Shown: positions 1-13,200, numbered from the stretch's first letter. The stretch: 64,000 bases of DNA from Acanthosepion pharaonis (GCA_903632075.3 CAHIKZ030004549.1:245001-309000); one strand, 5' to 3'. The notes: generated by a model from the sequence alone, not told the origin. Made by a program: numbers and translations.

Positions 1-98
1 TGTGTATATATATATATATTATATATATCATATATATATATATATATATAGCCCTTATTTCTTTATATATATATATATTGTTATATTTCTTTTGTATA
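1..98. repeat. (TA)n microsatellite, left flank of Tc1 element
   Basis: Interrupted runs of TA/AT fill most of this stretch. The Tc1-like element begins right after it, with TA at 97-98 as the presumed target duplication. The array resumes at the other end of the element, so the transposon seems to have landed inside a TA-rich microsatellite, as its TA target preference would predict. Confidence 0.9.
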
Positions 99-1681
99 TA
101 GTAGCGTCCAATCCTGGCGTCCCAAAACAATTATAAAAATTTTAAAAACTAATATTTGTTAAATAACAACTGTGAAAAGCTGAAATTTTGACAACTGGTA
201 GTCGTTATCATCCATAATAACATACTAAAATTTGAATCATTTGCAAAGGATGAAAAAAATTATAACAATTATTTATTTATTTTCAAATTTGGAACAAAAA
301 AAAGTAAGGGACAAAATTGAGGAAAAACAATTTAAATGGCAAAAAACAATAAAATACATGTACAATCAATATTTAGTAAATGAGCCCTTGCTCTCAATGA
401 CAGCTGCACATCTTCGACTACAAGAACGAATCAGTTCTTGACAATCCTCCATACTAATTTTAGACCATTCTTCTTGAAGCTTCACTTACAAATCCTCCGT
501 GTTAGTGATTTCTTTCCATAACTTTCCTAAGGTCTTCCAAAGATTTTCTATTGGATTTAAGTCAGGACTTTGCGGTGACCAATCCATAATTTCCAAATCT
601 TGCTAAGGTAACTCATTACCACCTTTTGCCTTGTGACATGGGGCATTATCTTGCATAAAAGGTAGCCCTATCAAACCTGAATTCTGTATGATTGGCACAA
701 CATGATCTTGAACAATGTTTTATAGATCTGCGCGTTTACACGAGTTTGTAACCAGACAAGGCGTTGTACCTTGGCTGAAAACATTCCAAATACCATGACG
801 CTTCCGCCCCAAACTTGACCCAGTTTTCTTAGTACACTTTGCATAATCTTTCACCAATACGTCTCTTTACATTGTTTTTCCATCATTTCCAAATAAATTA
901 AACTTGCTTTCATCACTGAAAAATACTTTTGCCCAATTTTCATATGTCAAATTACATACCTGTTTGCAAACTCTAATCTCTTCTTCTTATTCTTCGAACT
1001 AACAAGTGGTTTTTCTTCCTTGGGGTTCGATTAAACAGCCTATTTCTTGCAGTCGTCTACAAACAGTCTGTCTTGACACATTAACACATGAAGGTATTAT
1101 TCATAACCCTTTTAATTTCTGTGCAAGACTTAAAACGGTCCTTTAATGACATACGCTGCATTATTCGATCTTCTCTTGCGAAGTTTTGCGGGGTCTGCCG
1201 GTTTTAAAAGCACTATTTTGCCAGTATCATTGTAGGATTTAACAACCCTACCTACAACACTCTTGGAACGTTTCACTTTCTCTGAAATCTCTCTAATGGT
1301 GTGCTTTTCCTTGTGTAGCTTCACAATAGCTTGTCTCACAGAGTAATCAAGTTTTGGCGTTTCACCATGGTGCCGGCTGATGCAACGTTTACAAATGACT
1401 AAGTAAGACTTATTCTTTAGAGGAAATCAAAAAAATTTGAATATAGCATACTGTTTACATTGTTTTTCTCAATTTTGTCCCTTACTTTTGGACGATCCTA
1501 TTTTTGAAAATAAATAAATAATTGTTATAATTCTTTTTCTATCCTTTGCAAATGATTCAAATTTTAGTATGTTATTATGGATGATAACGACTACCAGTTG
1601 TCAAAATTTCAGCTTTTCACAGTTGCTATTTCTAACAAATATTAGGTTTTAAAATTTGTCCCTTAGTTTTGGACGCTACTG
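99..1681 (-). mobile_element. Tc1-like DNA transposon, IR/DR type, inactive
   Basis: Both ends carry a long inverted repeat of about 230-240 bp (roughly 99-340 and 1452-1681) and both are flanked by TA. The right end reads GGACGCTACTG followed by TA; the left end is its degraded mirror (AGTAGCGTCC). In each arm the motif AAGTAAGGGACAAA occurs near the inner edge. In the right arm a close relative also sits at the outer edge (TTTGTCCCTTAGTTTTGGAC), giving the two-direct-repeats-per-arm (IR/DR) pattern known for Sleeping Beauty-like Tc1 elements. The outer repeat of the left arm is badly eroded. Total length near 1.58 kb fits a full-length Tc1. The transposase inside is broken, so this is a dead copy. 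Confidence 0.9.
366..1368 (-). pseudogene. Tc1-family transposase pseudogene
   Basis: Read on the minus strand from an ATG at 1368, the frame begins MVKRQNLITL, meets a stop, and continues into a helix-turn-helix region (HTIREISEKVKRSKSVVGRV) typical of the paired-like DNA-binding half of Tc1 transposases. After several frame changes the catalytic half appears with all three acidic landmarks: FFSDESKFNLFG, MQDNAPCHKA and SPDLNPIENLW. The final E lies 34 codons after the second D, about one codon short of the usual DD34E spacing, so a small deletion is likely. About 334 codons in total matches the family. At least five in-frame stops and several frameshifts rule out an active enzyme. In life the protein binds the terminal repeats and cuts and pastes the element at TA sites. 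Confidence 0.92.
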
Positions 1682-1683
1682 TA

Positions 1684-2240
<557 letters not shown>

Positions 2241-2390
2241 ATGGTAATTAAAGAATGGTTATTTTAAGCAGATCAGTTTCTGTTTCTTGCTGTTTGGATC
2301 AAAAGCTTTCTGATGTTGATAATCTATTGAGACAAGCAAATAGAAAAAAAATTCCTTTTTGTTGCATCTCCCAATACCAAGTAAAGCTAT

Positions 2391-2415
2391 TATATATATA
2401 TATATATATATATAA
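2391..2415. repeat. (TA)n microsatellite
   Basis: Short pure TA run in otherwise unremarkable AT-rich sequence. Confidence 0.9.
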
Positions 2416-2805
2416 TCAAATGATGACGCATATGATTTTTCCTCAGATTCATTTCTCTTCACAGGTCTTGACTTGCTGAAAATAACCCTCAATATCATCA
2501 TTAACTTCTTATTTTTCTCTTATTTGTATTGAACATGAGTTATTATTAATTTTTCCAATTATATTTCTTTCATCTTAATTTAAAAGCACTCAGATCATCA
2601 TCAAAATCTAAAATGAAGACTAAGCCTTAGAGACATTTTAGCTGCCATCTTTAAAATTCAAAGTTAGATCGAGCATTGTCAATTATTCATTTTTCAACAT
2701 GCATCTCTCTTAAGAAATAAACAAGATATTTCTACTATTTTTTACTACTAATGCTACTAATAGTCTATGTCAAAAGATATACAATTAGTGCAATAGGTAG
2801 CAACT
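2416..2805. other. no recognised feature
   Basis: AT-rich sequence with no convincing coding frame, repeat family or RNA gene that I can identify. Confidence 0.5.
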
Positions 2806-2809
2806 TGAA

Positions 2810-3050
2810 TGAGAAATCAGAAAGCCAAGTTTGAATTCTGGTTAAGTTTATTATATTCACTATACAATGTCCGGGATCCACTTTCACACAATCACCATTC
2901 TGCAAAGCATGAATCCATCTCTCCCTGCAGGTGGGGGTTAGATATCAAGGCAGACTAAGCTCACTATTTTTGGTTGGTAACCAGTCTAAGAGGACAGCTC
3001 TGAATCTCAAACCTGAAGCTAGACAAAGATTCTTAGATATAGTTTGCAGA
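2810..3050 (+). repeat. SINE-like dispersed repeat (GTAGACT...AACCAGTCTA body)
   Basis: The order of segments (GAATTCTGGTTAAGTTTATT, then AGCATGAATCCATCTCT, then a GGTTGGTAACCAGTCTA segment, then CTCTGAATCTCAAACCT) is shared with sequences near 35150, 46010, 46400, 47240 and 59720. It has no coding potential. The copy near 47240 follows directly on a 5S rRNA-like sequence, so this may be the body of a SINE family. The head here is weak, with AGTTTGAATTC as a possible remnant of a pol III B box. Confidence 0.6.
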
Positions 3051-3339
3051 TATAACATTGGTAAAAGAAAAACCTGACAGATTTCAACAACTATGGATAA
3101 TCCCACTTGAGAGGGATTATTCAGAATGCTGTGAATACTAATGGGAATTGGGCCCAAGGAAGATGTCATCTAAAAAAAAATGACATATTTAGTGGTAGAT
3201 TTTAATGAAGGTTTCCATAGCCTAATTAATAAAGCAGCTGTTACATTGACAGTCTTTTTTTACAGTAATATTCACCCTATAAAAAGCTCAAGAATCCCTC
3301 AAGGTAAAGTGTTACAGAGTAAGAGGTACTGTTTATATG

Positions 3340-3510
3340 GATATATGAGGGAGATAATGGTTAGCTCTAGATTTGAACTGGTTAAGATTACAGTGATTGC
3401 AAAACATCCTCTTGGGAATCAGTTCCACAGAGCAGTCTTTGTGAGGAAAAGGGATGCTTCTTATTTTAAGTTTCATGTTTCCTTCAGGATGTGGCTGATC
3501 ATGTCTCTCT
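3340..3510 (-). pseudogene. non-LTR retrotransposon C-terminal fragment
   Basis: Minus-strand translation gives segments such as CNHCNLNQFKSRANHYL, matching the terminal NxFKxRxNxxL region found at the end of LINE ORF2 proteins elsewhere in this window (for example LFKCNVNQHL near 43650). It is homologous to 46930-47096. The open frame on the plus strand over 3180-3554 is the antisense shadow and not a gene. Confidence 0.55.
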
Positions 3511-3825
3511 ACAAATTCCTATACTTTGTAATACTAATTCATGTTTATTGTTAAATCAGCATCCCCCCTGTCTCTTTACATAGAGTGTGAGGACAGTGGT
3601 TAAAAATCCTGTGTGATGAAAAATAATATAGTAACTAATTAGCTATAAGCGAAAACATTAAAAGTTTTGGTTCTGTTTAAGTTTTCAAATATTTCATTAT
3701 TTCAAAATACTATTAAACAAAGGTTTAGGAGGCAATGATCACTATGATAAAAGAAGAATTAAATTTTTTTTATTACATATTGTGTGTATATGTCACTAAT
3801 GAATTTCATTAAGAACTAGCAGTAG

Positions 3826-4282
3826 AGCCCGGCGTTGCCCGGGGATGTAATAGTAAGAGATAGATCAAGTATCGACCATCATAAAGACTGAAAAATAAAA
3901 TTGACAAAGTTTATTGTTTAAGGTTGACGGACACGCATGTCTTAATTAGTTTTTTTTTTTTTTTTTTTTGTTTGTTGTTTTTTTTTTACGAATTGGTCAA
4001 ACCCAAACTCAAACAAAAACATTGTTTTATAATAAGTATAACTCGATATGAGTTATCCCCCTTTCATTCTCGTGATGCCTCTTAATTGTGTTTTCAAATT
4101 GATTTTGTGCAAAAACAATAGTGTTTTTTCCAATTTTTGGCGCTGTCAGAACCACCGCAAGGTAATTTTACGTAGTCCTGTGAAATTTTGTTGAAATCAG
4201 TTGAAAAATGTAGGAAATTCGATCCAACATATAAACGAACAGACACACACACACACACGCAACCTGGGTTTTATAATAAGTA
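3826..4282. mobile_element. non-autonomous dispersed element with CCCGGCGTTGCCCGGG start
   Basis: It begins ACTAGCAGTAGAGCCCGGCG, with the small palindrome CCCGGCGTTGCCCGGG, and ends ACCTGGGTTTTATAATAAGT after a CA microsatellite. The same TTTTATAATAAGTAT end motif also occurs internally near 4028. Elements with this kind of GC-palindrome start and a tail of the form TTTTATAATAAGTAT are widespread in invertebrate genomes. I cannot place it in a named superfamily. A poly(T) run interrupts it at 3950-3969. Confidence 0.55.
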
Positions 4283-4439
4283 TGATTACTATCTACGTCA
4301 CTTCTTTTGAATGCCATGTCACTTTCAGGACCTGGATGATCATGGCTCTTCACAACTTCCAATCACTTGTAGCTCTAAGCAATTTTTATCCCCTGACTAC
4401 AAAAGTGTAACAGGGCAGTGGTCATGGTTGCATCATAGT

Positions 4440-4735
4440 GCATGGAATGTGGCTAGTAACTTGAGGTACTCTGAGTGATGGAGTAAAGGTAATAAGAGAT
4501 AGGGCACATAATGAAGAAAGAGGGCTTGGAAAATTTGATACTCACAGGACAGATTTAAGGCAAGGTAGACAGAGGAAAACAATGAATAACCTACCTACTG
4601 GTAGTCACTTGAGTCAATGAATGGTGGAGCAAGGTTTGGGAGAGATAACAAAAGACAAAATTTATTAAGAGTTACAAAGGACAGGAAATTGTGGAGAGCC
4701 ATGATTGCCAATATCCTCAAATAACATGGCACATA
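4440..4735 (+). pseudogene. non-LTR retrotransposon C-terminal fragment (KLWRAMI type)
   Basis: The plus strand ends in a segment that translates to TKDRKLWRAMIANILK, the extreme C-terminus of a common mollusc LINE endonuclease/reverse-transcriptase protein. The upstream part, with stops, keeps pieces of the REGLENLILTG-RQRTMNNL region. This family is also present at 5950, 6420, 35250, 37965, 48640, 50590 and 61530. Confidence 0.65.
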
Positions 4736-4849
4736 TAAGAACTGAAGCAAGACTGACACTATATTAAACAGCCTTACTGTTTAGCAAGGAGAGATATAAG
4801 AATTAGTTACATAAATAAATTAATAACAACAGATTTACTAATTATAGCA

Positions 4850-5180
4850 AGTTTATTATTTACACTGTTTACATTGTTTGGACTGTTGTCCTCATCTTTT
4901 TTTGCCATATTCACAATGTTTCGACCATTGTACACTCCAGCCTTCTACAGAGGTTTGGAATTTCAAACTGAACCCTTTATTTCATCCATGGGAGTAGATT
5001 GTTCTAGTTCCACGTGCCATGCCTCTTCTGGATGTTTCAGTATCAGTTATCTCCCTTTAACTCAACTCTGCAAGGTTTTTGTTCACCTCAGCTGTAGCCA
5101 GGTATTGAACTCACAACTCTTTGGATCAAGTCTTTGGATTCAACAAATGAATGGCCTAGTAGATAAAAGCATTGGTTGGA
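4850..5180 (-). repeat. tRNA-derived SINE copy, head partly inverted
   Basis: On the minus strand the body carries AACTAGAACAATCTACTCCC, then AGAAGGCTGGAGTGTACAAT and a GGTCGAAACATTGTG segment, then GAGGACAACAGTCCAAACAA and a TGTAAACAGTGTAAATAATA tail. A pol III B-box-like GAGTTCAATACCTGG lies on the minus strand at about 5100-5115. The A-box-like half (TGGCCTAGTAGATAAAAGC, near 5152) is on the plus strand instead, so the tRNA-like head has been broken and one half flipped. The better copy is at 14935-15262. Confidence 0.7.
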
Positions 5181-5249
5181 TTCAGTGACTTGAAAAAAGT
5201 TGTGAAGTTCAATATCTCCAAGGTGAACTAAACTGAGATTGAATTAAAA

Positions 5250-5345
5250 GGACATGAACAACAGGCCGAGCAATGTAAATAGTGTAAGTAATAACAATAC
5301 CTCATCTCAGAATTATAGACAGCAAGTTTATTTAATCACATAGCA
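5250..5345 (+). repeat. tail fragment of the same SINE, inverted
   Basis: AGCAATGTAAATAGTGTAAG followed by AATACCTCATCTCAGAATTA is the 3' tail of the SINE at 4850-5180, but on the opposite strand. A similar inverted tail flanks the full-length copy at 14935. Confidence 0.7.
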
Positions 5346-5419
5346 TCAGTATTAAAAAATGAGTTGCAGGGGGGGGCAAGGGGGCTTAATGTCAAGTAGA
5401 TAAATCTACTTCTCCTATC

Positions 5420-5945
5420 TATAATGTCCCTTCAGGACATGAACAATCCCGGCTCTGCTGAATTCTCTCTTTACAGGTTTCATATTCTAAAGGCACATAT
5501 GCAAGCTTGTCGAGGATGACACATTTTATGACCTGCAGCTCCTTTCTCACAGTTAAAACATCACAATCTTGTCACTAATCTATCCCAATTTACATGACAA
5601 ATGTTTGAACAAGCTCCATTCCTTCGTTCTATCAGTTCAGATCTTTACAGCCAAGACCTATCATGTTACGTCCACAGAGTCAAACCACTCTCACAACCTC
5701 AGTGTATTCCAATTGCAATGAAGAAGTTCCTCTCAGCTTTTTGCCTTGGAACTAATGCTTGGTGAAAAAATACTCCCACATGGATACTTCCTCAAATGCT
5801 ACAATCTTAACCTTAAGTTAAGGGTCAGTCGTTCCTTCAGATACACATAAACTTCACTTCCTACTCTTATATTCAATTCACACCCCCTCATCCTGTCAGT
5901 AACACTCTACCTTAATCCTTGTATTGCTTGAGAATTTCTTCATGT
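5420..5945 (+). other. possible decayed LINE sequence, no clear gene
   Basis: Short stretches on the plus strand (CNEEVPLSF near 5715, NATILTL near 5800) weakly resemble the LINE C-terminal region at 57060-57180, but stops and frame changes are too frequent for a firm call. Confidence 0.25.
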
Positions 5946-5949
5946 GCCG

Positions 5950-6345
5950 TGTACTCCTAAGATGATGTGATCATGGCTCTCCACAACTTCTTGTCTCCTA
6001 AACCTTGTTCTGCCATCCATCTACTCAAGCTCACTAAGTATGTTATGCATTGTTTTCTTCTGTCACTCTTGCAATCTCTCCTGTGAGTATCAGATTCTCC
6101 AAGCTCTCCTTCCTCACTATGTCCCTAGAAATTTCAAGTGTCTCTTCCTGATGTTAAATATAAGTTTCCTTTTTGTTTCCATTTTCTCCAAAACTTTGTT
6201 GTTGCTCATATATTTGGTCCATGGTATACTCAGCATCCTTCTGTAGAACCCCATTTCTGCTGCTTCAAGTCTTTTCTTCATCTTTGAAGAGAATTTCCAG
6301 CACTCACTGCCCAGAGGACAGATATCACATAACAGTTTAGTATTG
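5950..6345 (-). pseudogene. non-LTR retrotransposon ORF2 C-terminal region
   Basis: Minus-strand translation carries KKRLEAAEMGFYRRMLSIPW, then NNKVLEKMETKRKLIFNIRK and RHLKFLG, the signature C-terminal region of a widespread invertebrate endonuclease/reverse-transcriptase LINE, followed after frame breaks by the terminal LWRAMITS segment near 5965. The reverse transcriptase and endonuclease domains are absent, as expected for a 5'-truncated copy. Confidence 0.8.
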
Positions 6346-6419
6346 TTTTCCTTGTTTCTCACAAAGTTTTTTTTTTTTTATATTAAAAACAAAATGATAA
6401 AGAAATATCTTAGCAATAT

Positions 6420-6790
6420 TTGTCTTTTGACTATCCCCCCCTCACTCTCTGTTCTATCATCCATTTCTACAAAATTGTTAGGTAAGTTATTTGTTGCTTC
6501 TCTCTGTTCCTCTTGCCTTCTGTATGTCCCTGTATGTGCCAAATTCTCCAAGCCTTCTTTCCTTTTTTAGGCCCTAGAAATTCCCACTGTTGCTTGATGT
6601 TGCATTTTCCTTTTTGTTTCCATTTTCTTTAAAATTTCTTTGTTGCTCACATCCTCTGTCCATGCTATTGCTATTCTCAGCATCCTTCTGTAGAACAACA
6701 TTTCTGTTGCCACTGTTCCCCCTGTGAAGAGATTGTCCAGAAGTCATTGTCATGGAGGAGAATTGATATTAAATAATATTTTAGCACTAA
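6420..6790 (-). pseudogene. second copy of the same LINE C-terminal region
   Basis: Direct neighbour of the previous copy in the same orientation. The minus strand has the cognate of the AAEMWFYRRMLRI segment (near 6690, damaged) and of the KMETKRKMQHQ segment (near 6600), with frameshifts. The two copies are arranged head to tail and diverged from one another, so they may be a local duplication or two insertions. Confidence 0.65.
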
Positions 6791-6884
6791 TTCTAATATT
6801 CTTTATTTCTGATCAGTGCAACTTGAATCATCATCTTGGGGTTTGAAATAAATGTAACCAAAATACAAAAGCTCTTTTTTATCT

Positions 6885-7060
6885 GTCTATATTTCTGAGA
6901 TGAGGTATTATGTACATTATTTACATTATTCAGACTATTGTCCTCATCTTTGTTGCCATATTTATTACAACGTTTCGGCCATTGTATGCTCCGGCCTTCT
7001 TCAGGTGGTTGGAATGTCGAACTGAACCATTTATTTTGCTCACTGGGGTAAACTGTTGTT
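6885..7060 (-). repeat. tRNA-derived SINE, 5'-truncated copy
   Basis: Minus-strand order AAGAAGGCCGGAGCATACAA, then GGCCGAAACGTTGTAATAAA, then GAGGACAATAGTCTGAATAA and the tail ATACCTCATCTCAGAAATAT matches the distal part of the copy at 14935-15262. The tRNA-like head is missing. Confidence 0.8.
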
Positions 7061-7204
7061 TTTTTTTTTAATAAGCAAATTGTGATTTTGACCATTAATT
7101 GGGTTGCTTAACCTTTTGCACAAGATTTAGTTGCTTAAATTTCTGCTCATGTCTAATATTTCAATGTAAGCAAACTAGTAGAATTGGTTGAATTCTTGAA
7201 TACA

Positions 7205-10200
7205 ATTTAAAATAATTTAAAATAATTTAAAATAATTTAAAATAACTTAAAATAATTTAAAATAATTTAAAATAATTTAAAATAATTTAAAATAATTTAA
7301 AATAATTTAAACGTAAAATAATTTAAAATAATTTAAAAAAATTTAAAATTTAAAATAATTTAAAATAGCAAAAATAATTTTAAAATAATTTAAAATAATT
7401 TAAAAAAAATTTAAAAAAATAAAATAATTTAAAATAATTTAAAATAATTTAAAATAATTTAAAATAACTTAAAATAATTTAAAATAACTTAAAATAATTT
7501 AAAATAACCAAAATAATTTAAAATAATTTAAAAAATAACTTAAAATAATTTAAAATAACTTAAAAATAATTTAAAATTTAAAATAATTTAAAATAACCCA
7601 AAATAATTTAAAATAACTTAAAATAATTTAAAATAATTTAAAATAATTTAAAATAATTTAAAATAATTTAAAATAATTTAAAATAACTTAAAATAATTTA
7701 AAATAACTTAAAAATAATTTAAAATAATTTAAAATAACAAAATTTTAAAATAACTTAAAATAATTTAAAATAATTTAAAATAATTTAAAATAATTTAAAA
7801 TAATTTAAAATAATTTAAAATAAATTTTAAAATAACAAAAAATTTAAAAATAATTTAAAATAATTTAAAATAATTTAAAATAATTTAAAATAATTTAAAA
7901 ATAATTTAAAATAATTTAAAATAATTTAAAATAATTTAAAATAATTTAAAATAACAAAAAAATAATTTAAAATAATTAAAAATAATTTAAAATAATTTAA
8001 AATAATTTAAAATAATTTAAAATAATTTAAAATAATTTAAATAATTTAAAATAATTTAAAATAATTTAAAATAACTTAAAAATAATTTAAAAATAATTTA
8101 AAATAATTTAAAATAATTTAAAATAATTTAAAAAAAAATTTAAAATAATTTAAAATAATTTAAAATAATTTAAAATAATTTAAAATAATTTAAAATAATT
8201 TAAAATAATTTAAAATAATTTAAAATAATTTAAAATAATTTAAAATAATAAAATAATTTAAAATAATTAAAATAATTTAAAATTAAAAAATTTAAAATAA
8301 TTTAAAATAATTTAAAAAAATAAAAATAATTTAAAATAACTTAAAATAATTTAAAATAATTTAAAATAATTTAAAATAATTTAAAATAATTTAAAATAAT
8401 TTAAAATAATTTAAAATAATTTAAAATAATTTAAAATAATTTAAAAATAATTTAAAATAATTTAAAATAATTTAAAATAATTTAAAATAATTTAAAATAA
8501 TTTAAAAATAATTTAAAATAATTTAAAATAATTTAAAAATAATTTAAAATAATTTAAAATAATTTAAAATAATTTAAAATAATTTAAAATAATTTAAAAT
8601 AATTAAAATAATTTAAAATAATTTAAAATAATTTCCGTGAATAATTTAAAATAATTTAAAATAATTTAAAATAATTTAAAATAATTTAAAATAATTTAAA
8701 ATAATTTTAAAAATAATTTTTAATTTAAAATAGTTTTAAAATAATTTAAAAAATTTAAAATAATTTAAAATAATTTAAAATAATTTAAAATAATTTAAAA
8801 TAATTAAAATAATTTAAAATAATTTAAAATAATTTAAAATAATTTAAAATAATTTAAAATAATTTAAAATAAATTAAAATAATTTAAAAATAATTTAAAA
8901 TAATTTAAAATAATTTAAAATAATTTAAAAATAACCAAAATAATTTAAAATAATTTAAAATAATTTAAAATAACTTAAAATAATTTAAAATAATTTCAAA
9001 AATAATTTAAAATATTTTTAAAATAATTTAAAAAATAAAATAATTTAAAATAATTTAAAATAATTTAAAATAACTTAAAATAATTTAAAATAATTTAAAA
9101 TAATTTAAAATAACTTAAAATAATTTAAAATAATTTAAAATAATTTAAAATAACTTAAAAATAATTTAAAATAACCAAAATAATTTAAAATAATTTAAAA
9201 TAATTTAAAATAACTTAAAATAATTTAAAATAACTCTAAAATAATTTAAAATAATTTAAAATAATTTAAAATAACCTAAAAATAATTTAAAATAATTTAA
9301 AATAATTTAAAATAATTTAAAATAATTTAAAATAATTTAAAATAATTTAAAATAATTTTAAAATAATTTAAAATAATAAAATAATTTAAAAAATAATTTA
9401 AAATAATTTAAAATAATTTAAAATAATTTAAAAATAATTTAAAATAATTTAAAATAATTTAAAATAAATTTAAAATAATTTAAAATAATTTAAAAATTTA
9501 AAATAATTTAAAATAATTTAAAATAATTTAAAAATAATTTAAAATAATTTAAAATAATTTAAAATAATTTAAAATAATTAAAAATAATTTAAAATAAGAA
9601 AAAATAATTTAAAATAATTTAAAATAATTTAAAATAATTTAAAATTTAAAATAATTTAAAATAATTAAAATTTAAAATAATTTAAAATAATTTAAAATAA
9701 TTTAAAATAATTTAAAATAATTTAAAATAATTTAAAATAATTTAAAATAATTTAAAATAATTTAAAATAATTTAAAATAATTTAAAATAATTTAAAATAA
9801 TTTAAAATAATTTAAAAAATAATTTAAAATAATTTAAAATAATTTAAAATAATTTAAAATAATTTAAAATAATTTAAAATAATTTAAAATAATTTTAAAA
9901 TAATTTAAAATAATTTAAAATAATTTAAAATAATTTAAAATAATTTAAAATAATTTAAAAAACTTAAAATAATTTAAAATAACTTAAAATAATTTTAACT
10001 TAAAATAATTTAAAATAAATTAAAATAATTTAAAATAATTTAAAATAATTTAAAATAATTTAAAAATAATTTAAAATAACTTAAAATAATTTAAAATAGT
10101 TTTTAAAATAATTTAAAAATAATTTAAAAAATTTAAAATAATTTAAAATAATTTAAAATAATTTAAAATAATTTAAAATTTAAAATAATTTAAAATAATA

Positions 10201-13200
10201 AAATAATTTAAAATAATTTAAAATAAAAAATAAAATTTTTATTTTAAAAAATTTAAAATTTAAAATAATTTAAAATAATTTAAAATAATTTAAAATAATT
10301 TAAAATAATTTAAAATGGTTTAAAAATATTTAAAATAATTTAAAAAATTTAAAAATAATTTTAAAATATTTAAAATAATTTAAAATAATTTAAAATAATT
10401 TAAAAATTTAAAATAATTTAAAATAATTTAAAATAATTTTAATTTAAAATAAAATAATTTAAAATAATTTAAAATAATTTAAAATAATTTAAAATAATTT
10501 AAAATAATTTAAAATAATTTAAAATAATTTAAAATAATTTAAAATAATTTAAAATAATTAAAAAATAATTTAAAATAATTTAAAATAATTTAAAAATAAT
10601 TTAAAATAATTTAAATAATTTAAAAAATTTAAAATAATTTAAAATAACTTAAAATAATTTAAAATAAGCAAAATAATTTAAAATAACTTAAAATAATTTA
10701 AAAATAATTTAAAATAATTTAAAAATAATTTAAAATAATTTAAAATAATTAAAATAATTTAAAATTTAAAAAATTTAAAATAACTTAAAATAATTTAAAA
10801 TAACTTAAAATAATTTAAAATAATTTAAAATAATTTAAAATATTTGTAAAATAATTTAAAATAATTTAAAATAATTTAAAATAATTTAAAAAATTTAAAA
10901 TAAATAATTTAAAATAAAAATAATTTAAAATAAAAATAATTTAAAATAATTTAAAATAATTTAAAATAATTTAAAATAATTTAAAATAATTTAAAAATAA
11001 TTTTAAAATAATTTAAAATAATTTAAAATAATTTAAAATAATTTAAAATAATTTAAAAAATAATTTAAAATAATTTAAAATAATTAAAAAAATTTAAAAT
11101 AATTTAAAAATAATTTAAAAAATTTAATTTAAAGATATTTAAAATAATTTAAAATAATTTAAAAAAAAATAATTTTTTTTTTAAAATAATTTAAAATAAT
11201 TTAAAATAATTTAAAATAATTTAAAATAATTTAAAATAATTTAAAATAATTTAAAAAATTTAAAATAATTTAAAATAATAAAAAAATAATTTAAAAAATT
11301 TAAAATAATTTAAAAAATTTAAATTTAAAATAATTTAAAATGATTTAAAAAATTTAAAATAATTTAAAAAAATTAAAATAATTTTAAAATAATTTAAAAT
11401 AATTTAAAATAATTTAAAAATAATTTAAAAATAATTTAAAATGATCGTTTAAAATAATTTAAAATAATTTAAAATAATTTAAAATAATTTAAAATAATTT
11501 AAAAAATTTAAAATAATTTAAAATAATTTAAAATAATTTTAAAAAATTTAAAATAATTTAAAAAATTTAAAATAATTTAAAATAATTTAAAATAATTTAA
11601 AATAATTTAAAATAATTTAAAATAATTTAAAATAATTTAAAAATAATTTAAAATAATTTAAAATAATTTAAAATAATTTAAAATAATTTAAAATAATTTA
11701 AAATAATTTAAAATAATTTAAAATAATTTAAAAAATAATTTAAAATAATTTAAAATAATTTAAAATAACTTAAAATAATTTAAAATAATTTAAAATAATT
11801 TAAAATAATTTAAAATAATTTAAAATAATTTAAAATAATTTAAAATAATTTAAAATAATTTAAAAATTTAAAATAATTTAAAATAATTTAAAATAATTTA
11901 AAAATAATTTAAAATAATTTAAAATAATTTAAAATAATTTAAAATATTTAAAATAATTTAAAATAATTTAAAAATAATTTAAAATAATTTAAAAATAATT
12001 TAAAATAATTTAAAATAATTTAAAATAATTTAAATAATTTAAAATAATTTAAAATAATTTAAAATAATTTAAAATAATTTAAAATAATTTAAAATAATTT
12101 AAAATAATTTAAAATAATTTAAAATAATTTAAAATAATTTAAAATAATTTTAAAATAATTTAAAATAATTTAAAATAAGTTAAAAAATAATTTAAAATAA
12201 TTTAAAAATAATTTAAAATAATTTAAAAATAATTTAAAATAATTTAAAATAATTTAAAATAATTTAAAATAATTTAAAATAACTTAAAATAATTTAAAAT
12301 ATTTTAAAATAATTTAAATAACTTAAAATAATTTAAAATAACTTAAAATAATTTAAAATAACTTAAAAATAATTTAAAATAATTTAATTTAATTTAAAAT
12401 AACTTAAAAATTTTAAAATAATCAAAATAATTTAAATAATTTAAAATAATTTAAAATAATTTAAAATAATTTAAAATAACTTAAAATAATTTAAAAATTT
12501 TAAAATAATTTAAAATAACTTAAAATAATTTAAAATAGTTTAAAATAATTTAAAATAATTTAAAATAATTTAAAATAATTTAAAATAATTTAAAATAATT
12601 TAAAATAATTTAAATAATTTTAAAATAATTTAAAATAATTTAAAATAATTTAAAATAATTTAAAATAATTTAAAATAATTTAAAATAATTTAAAATAATT
12701 TAAAATAATTTAAAATAATTTAAAATAACTTAAAATAATTTAAAATAACTTAAAATAATTTAAAATAATTTAAAATAATTTAAAATAATTTAAAATAATT
12801 TAAAATAATTTAAAATAATTTAAAATAATTTAAAATAATTTAAAATATTTTAAAATAATTTAAAAAAAAAAATAATTTAAAATAATTTAAAATAATTTAA
12901 AAAATTTAAAATAATTTAAAATAACTTAAAATAATTTAAAAATAATTTAAAATAATTTAAAAATAATTTAAAATAAAAACAATTTAAAATAACTTAAAAA
13001 TAATTTAAAATAATTTAAAATAATTTAAAATATTTAAAATAATTTAAAATAATTTAAAATAATTTAAAATAATTTTAAAATAATTTAAAATACTTAAATG
13101 GTTTAAAATAACTAAAATGGTTTAAAATAATTTAAAATAATTTAAAAAACTTAAAATAATTTAAAATAACTTAAAATAATTTAAAATAATTTAAAATAAT

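Noticed and set aside
3180..3554. 124-codon open frame on the plus strand
   Set aside because: It is antisense to a LINE C-terminal relic on the minus strand and shows no family resemblance.
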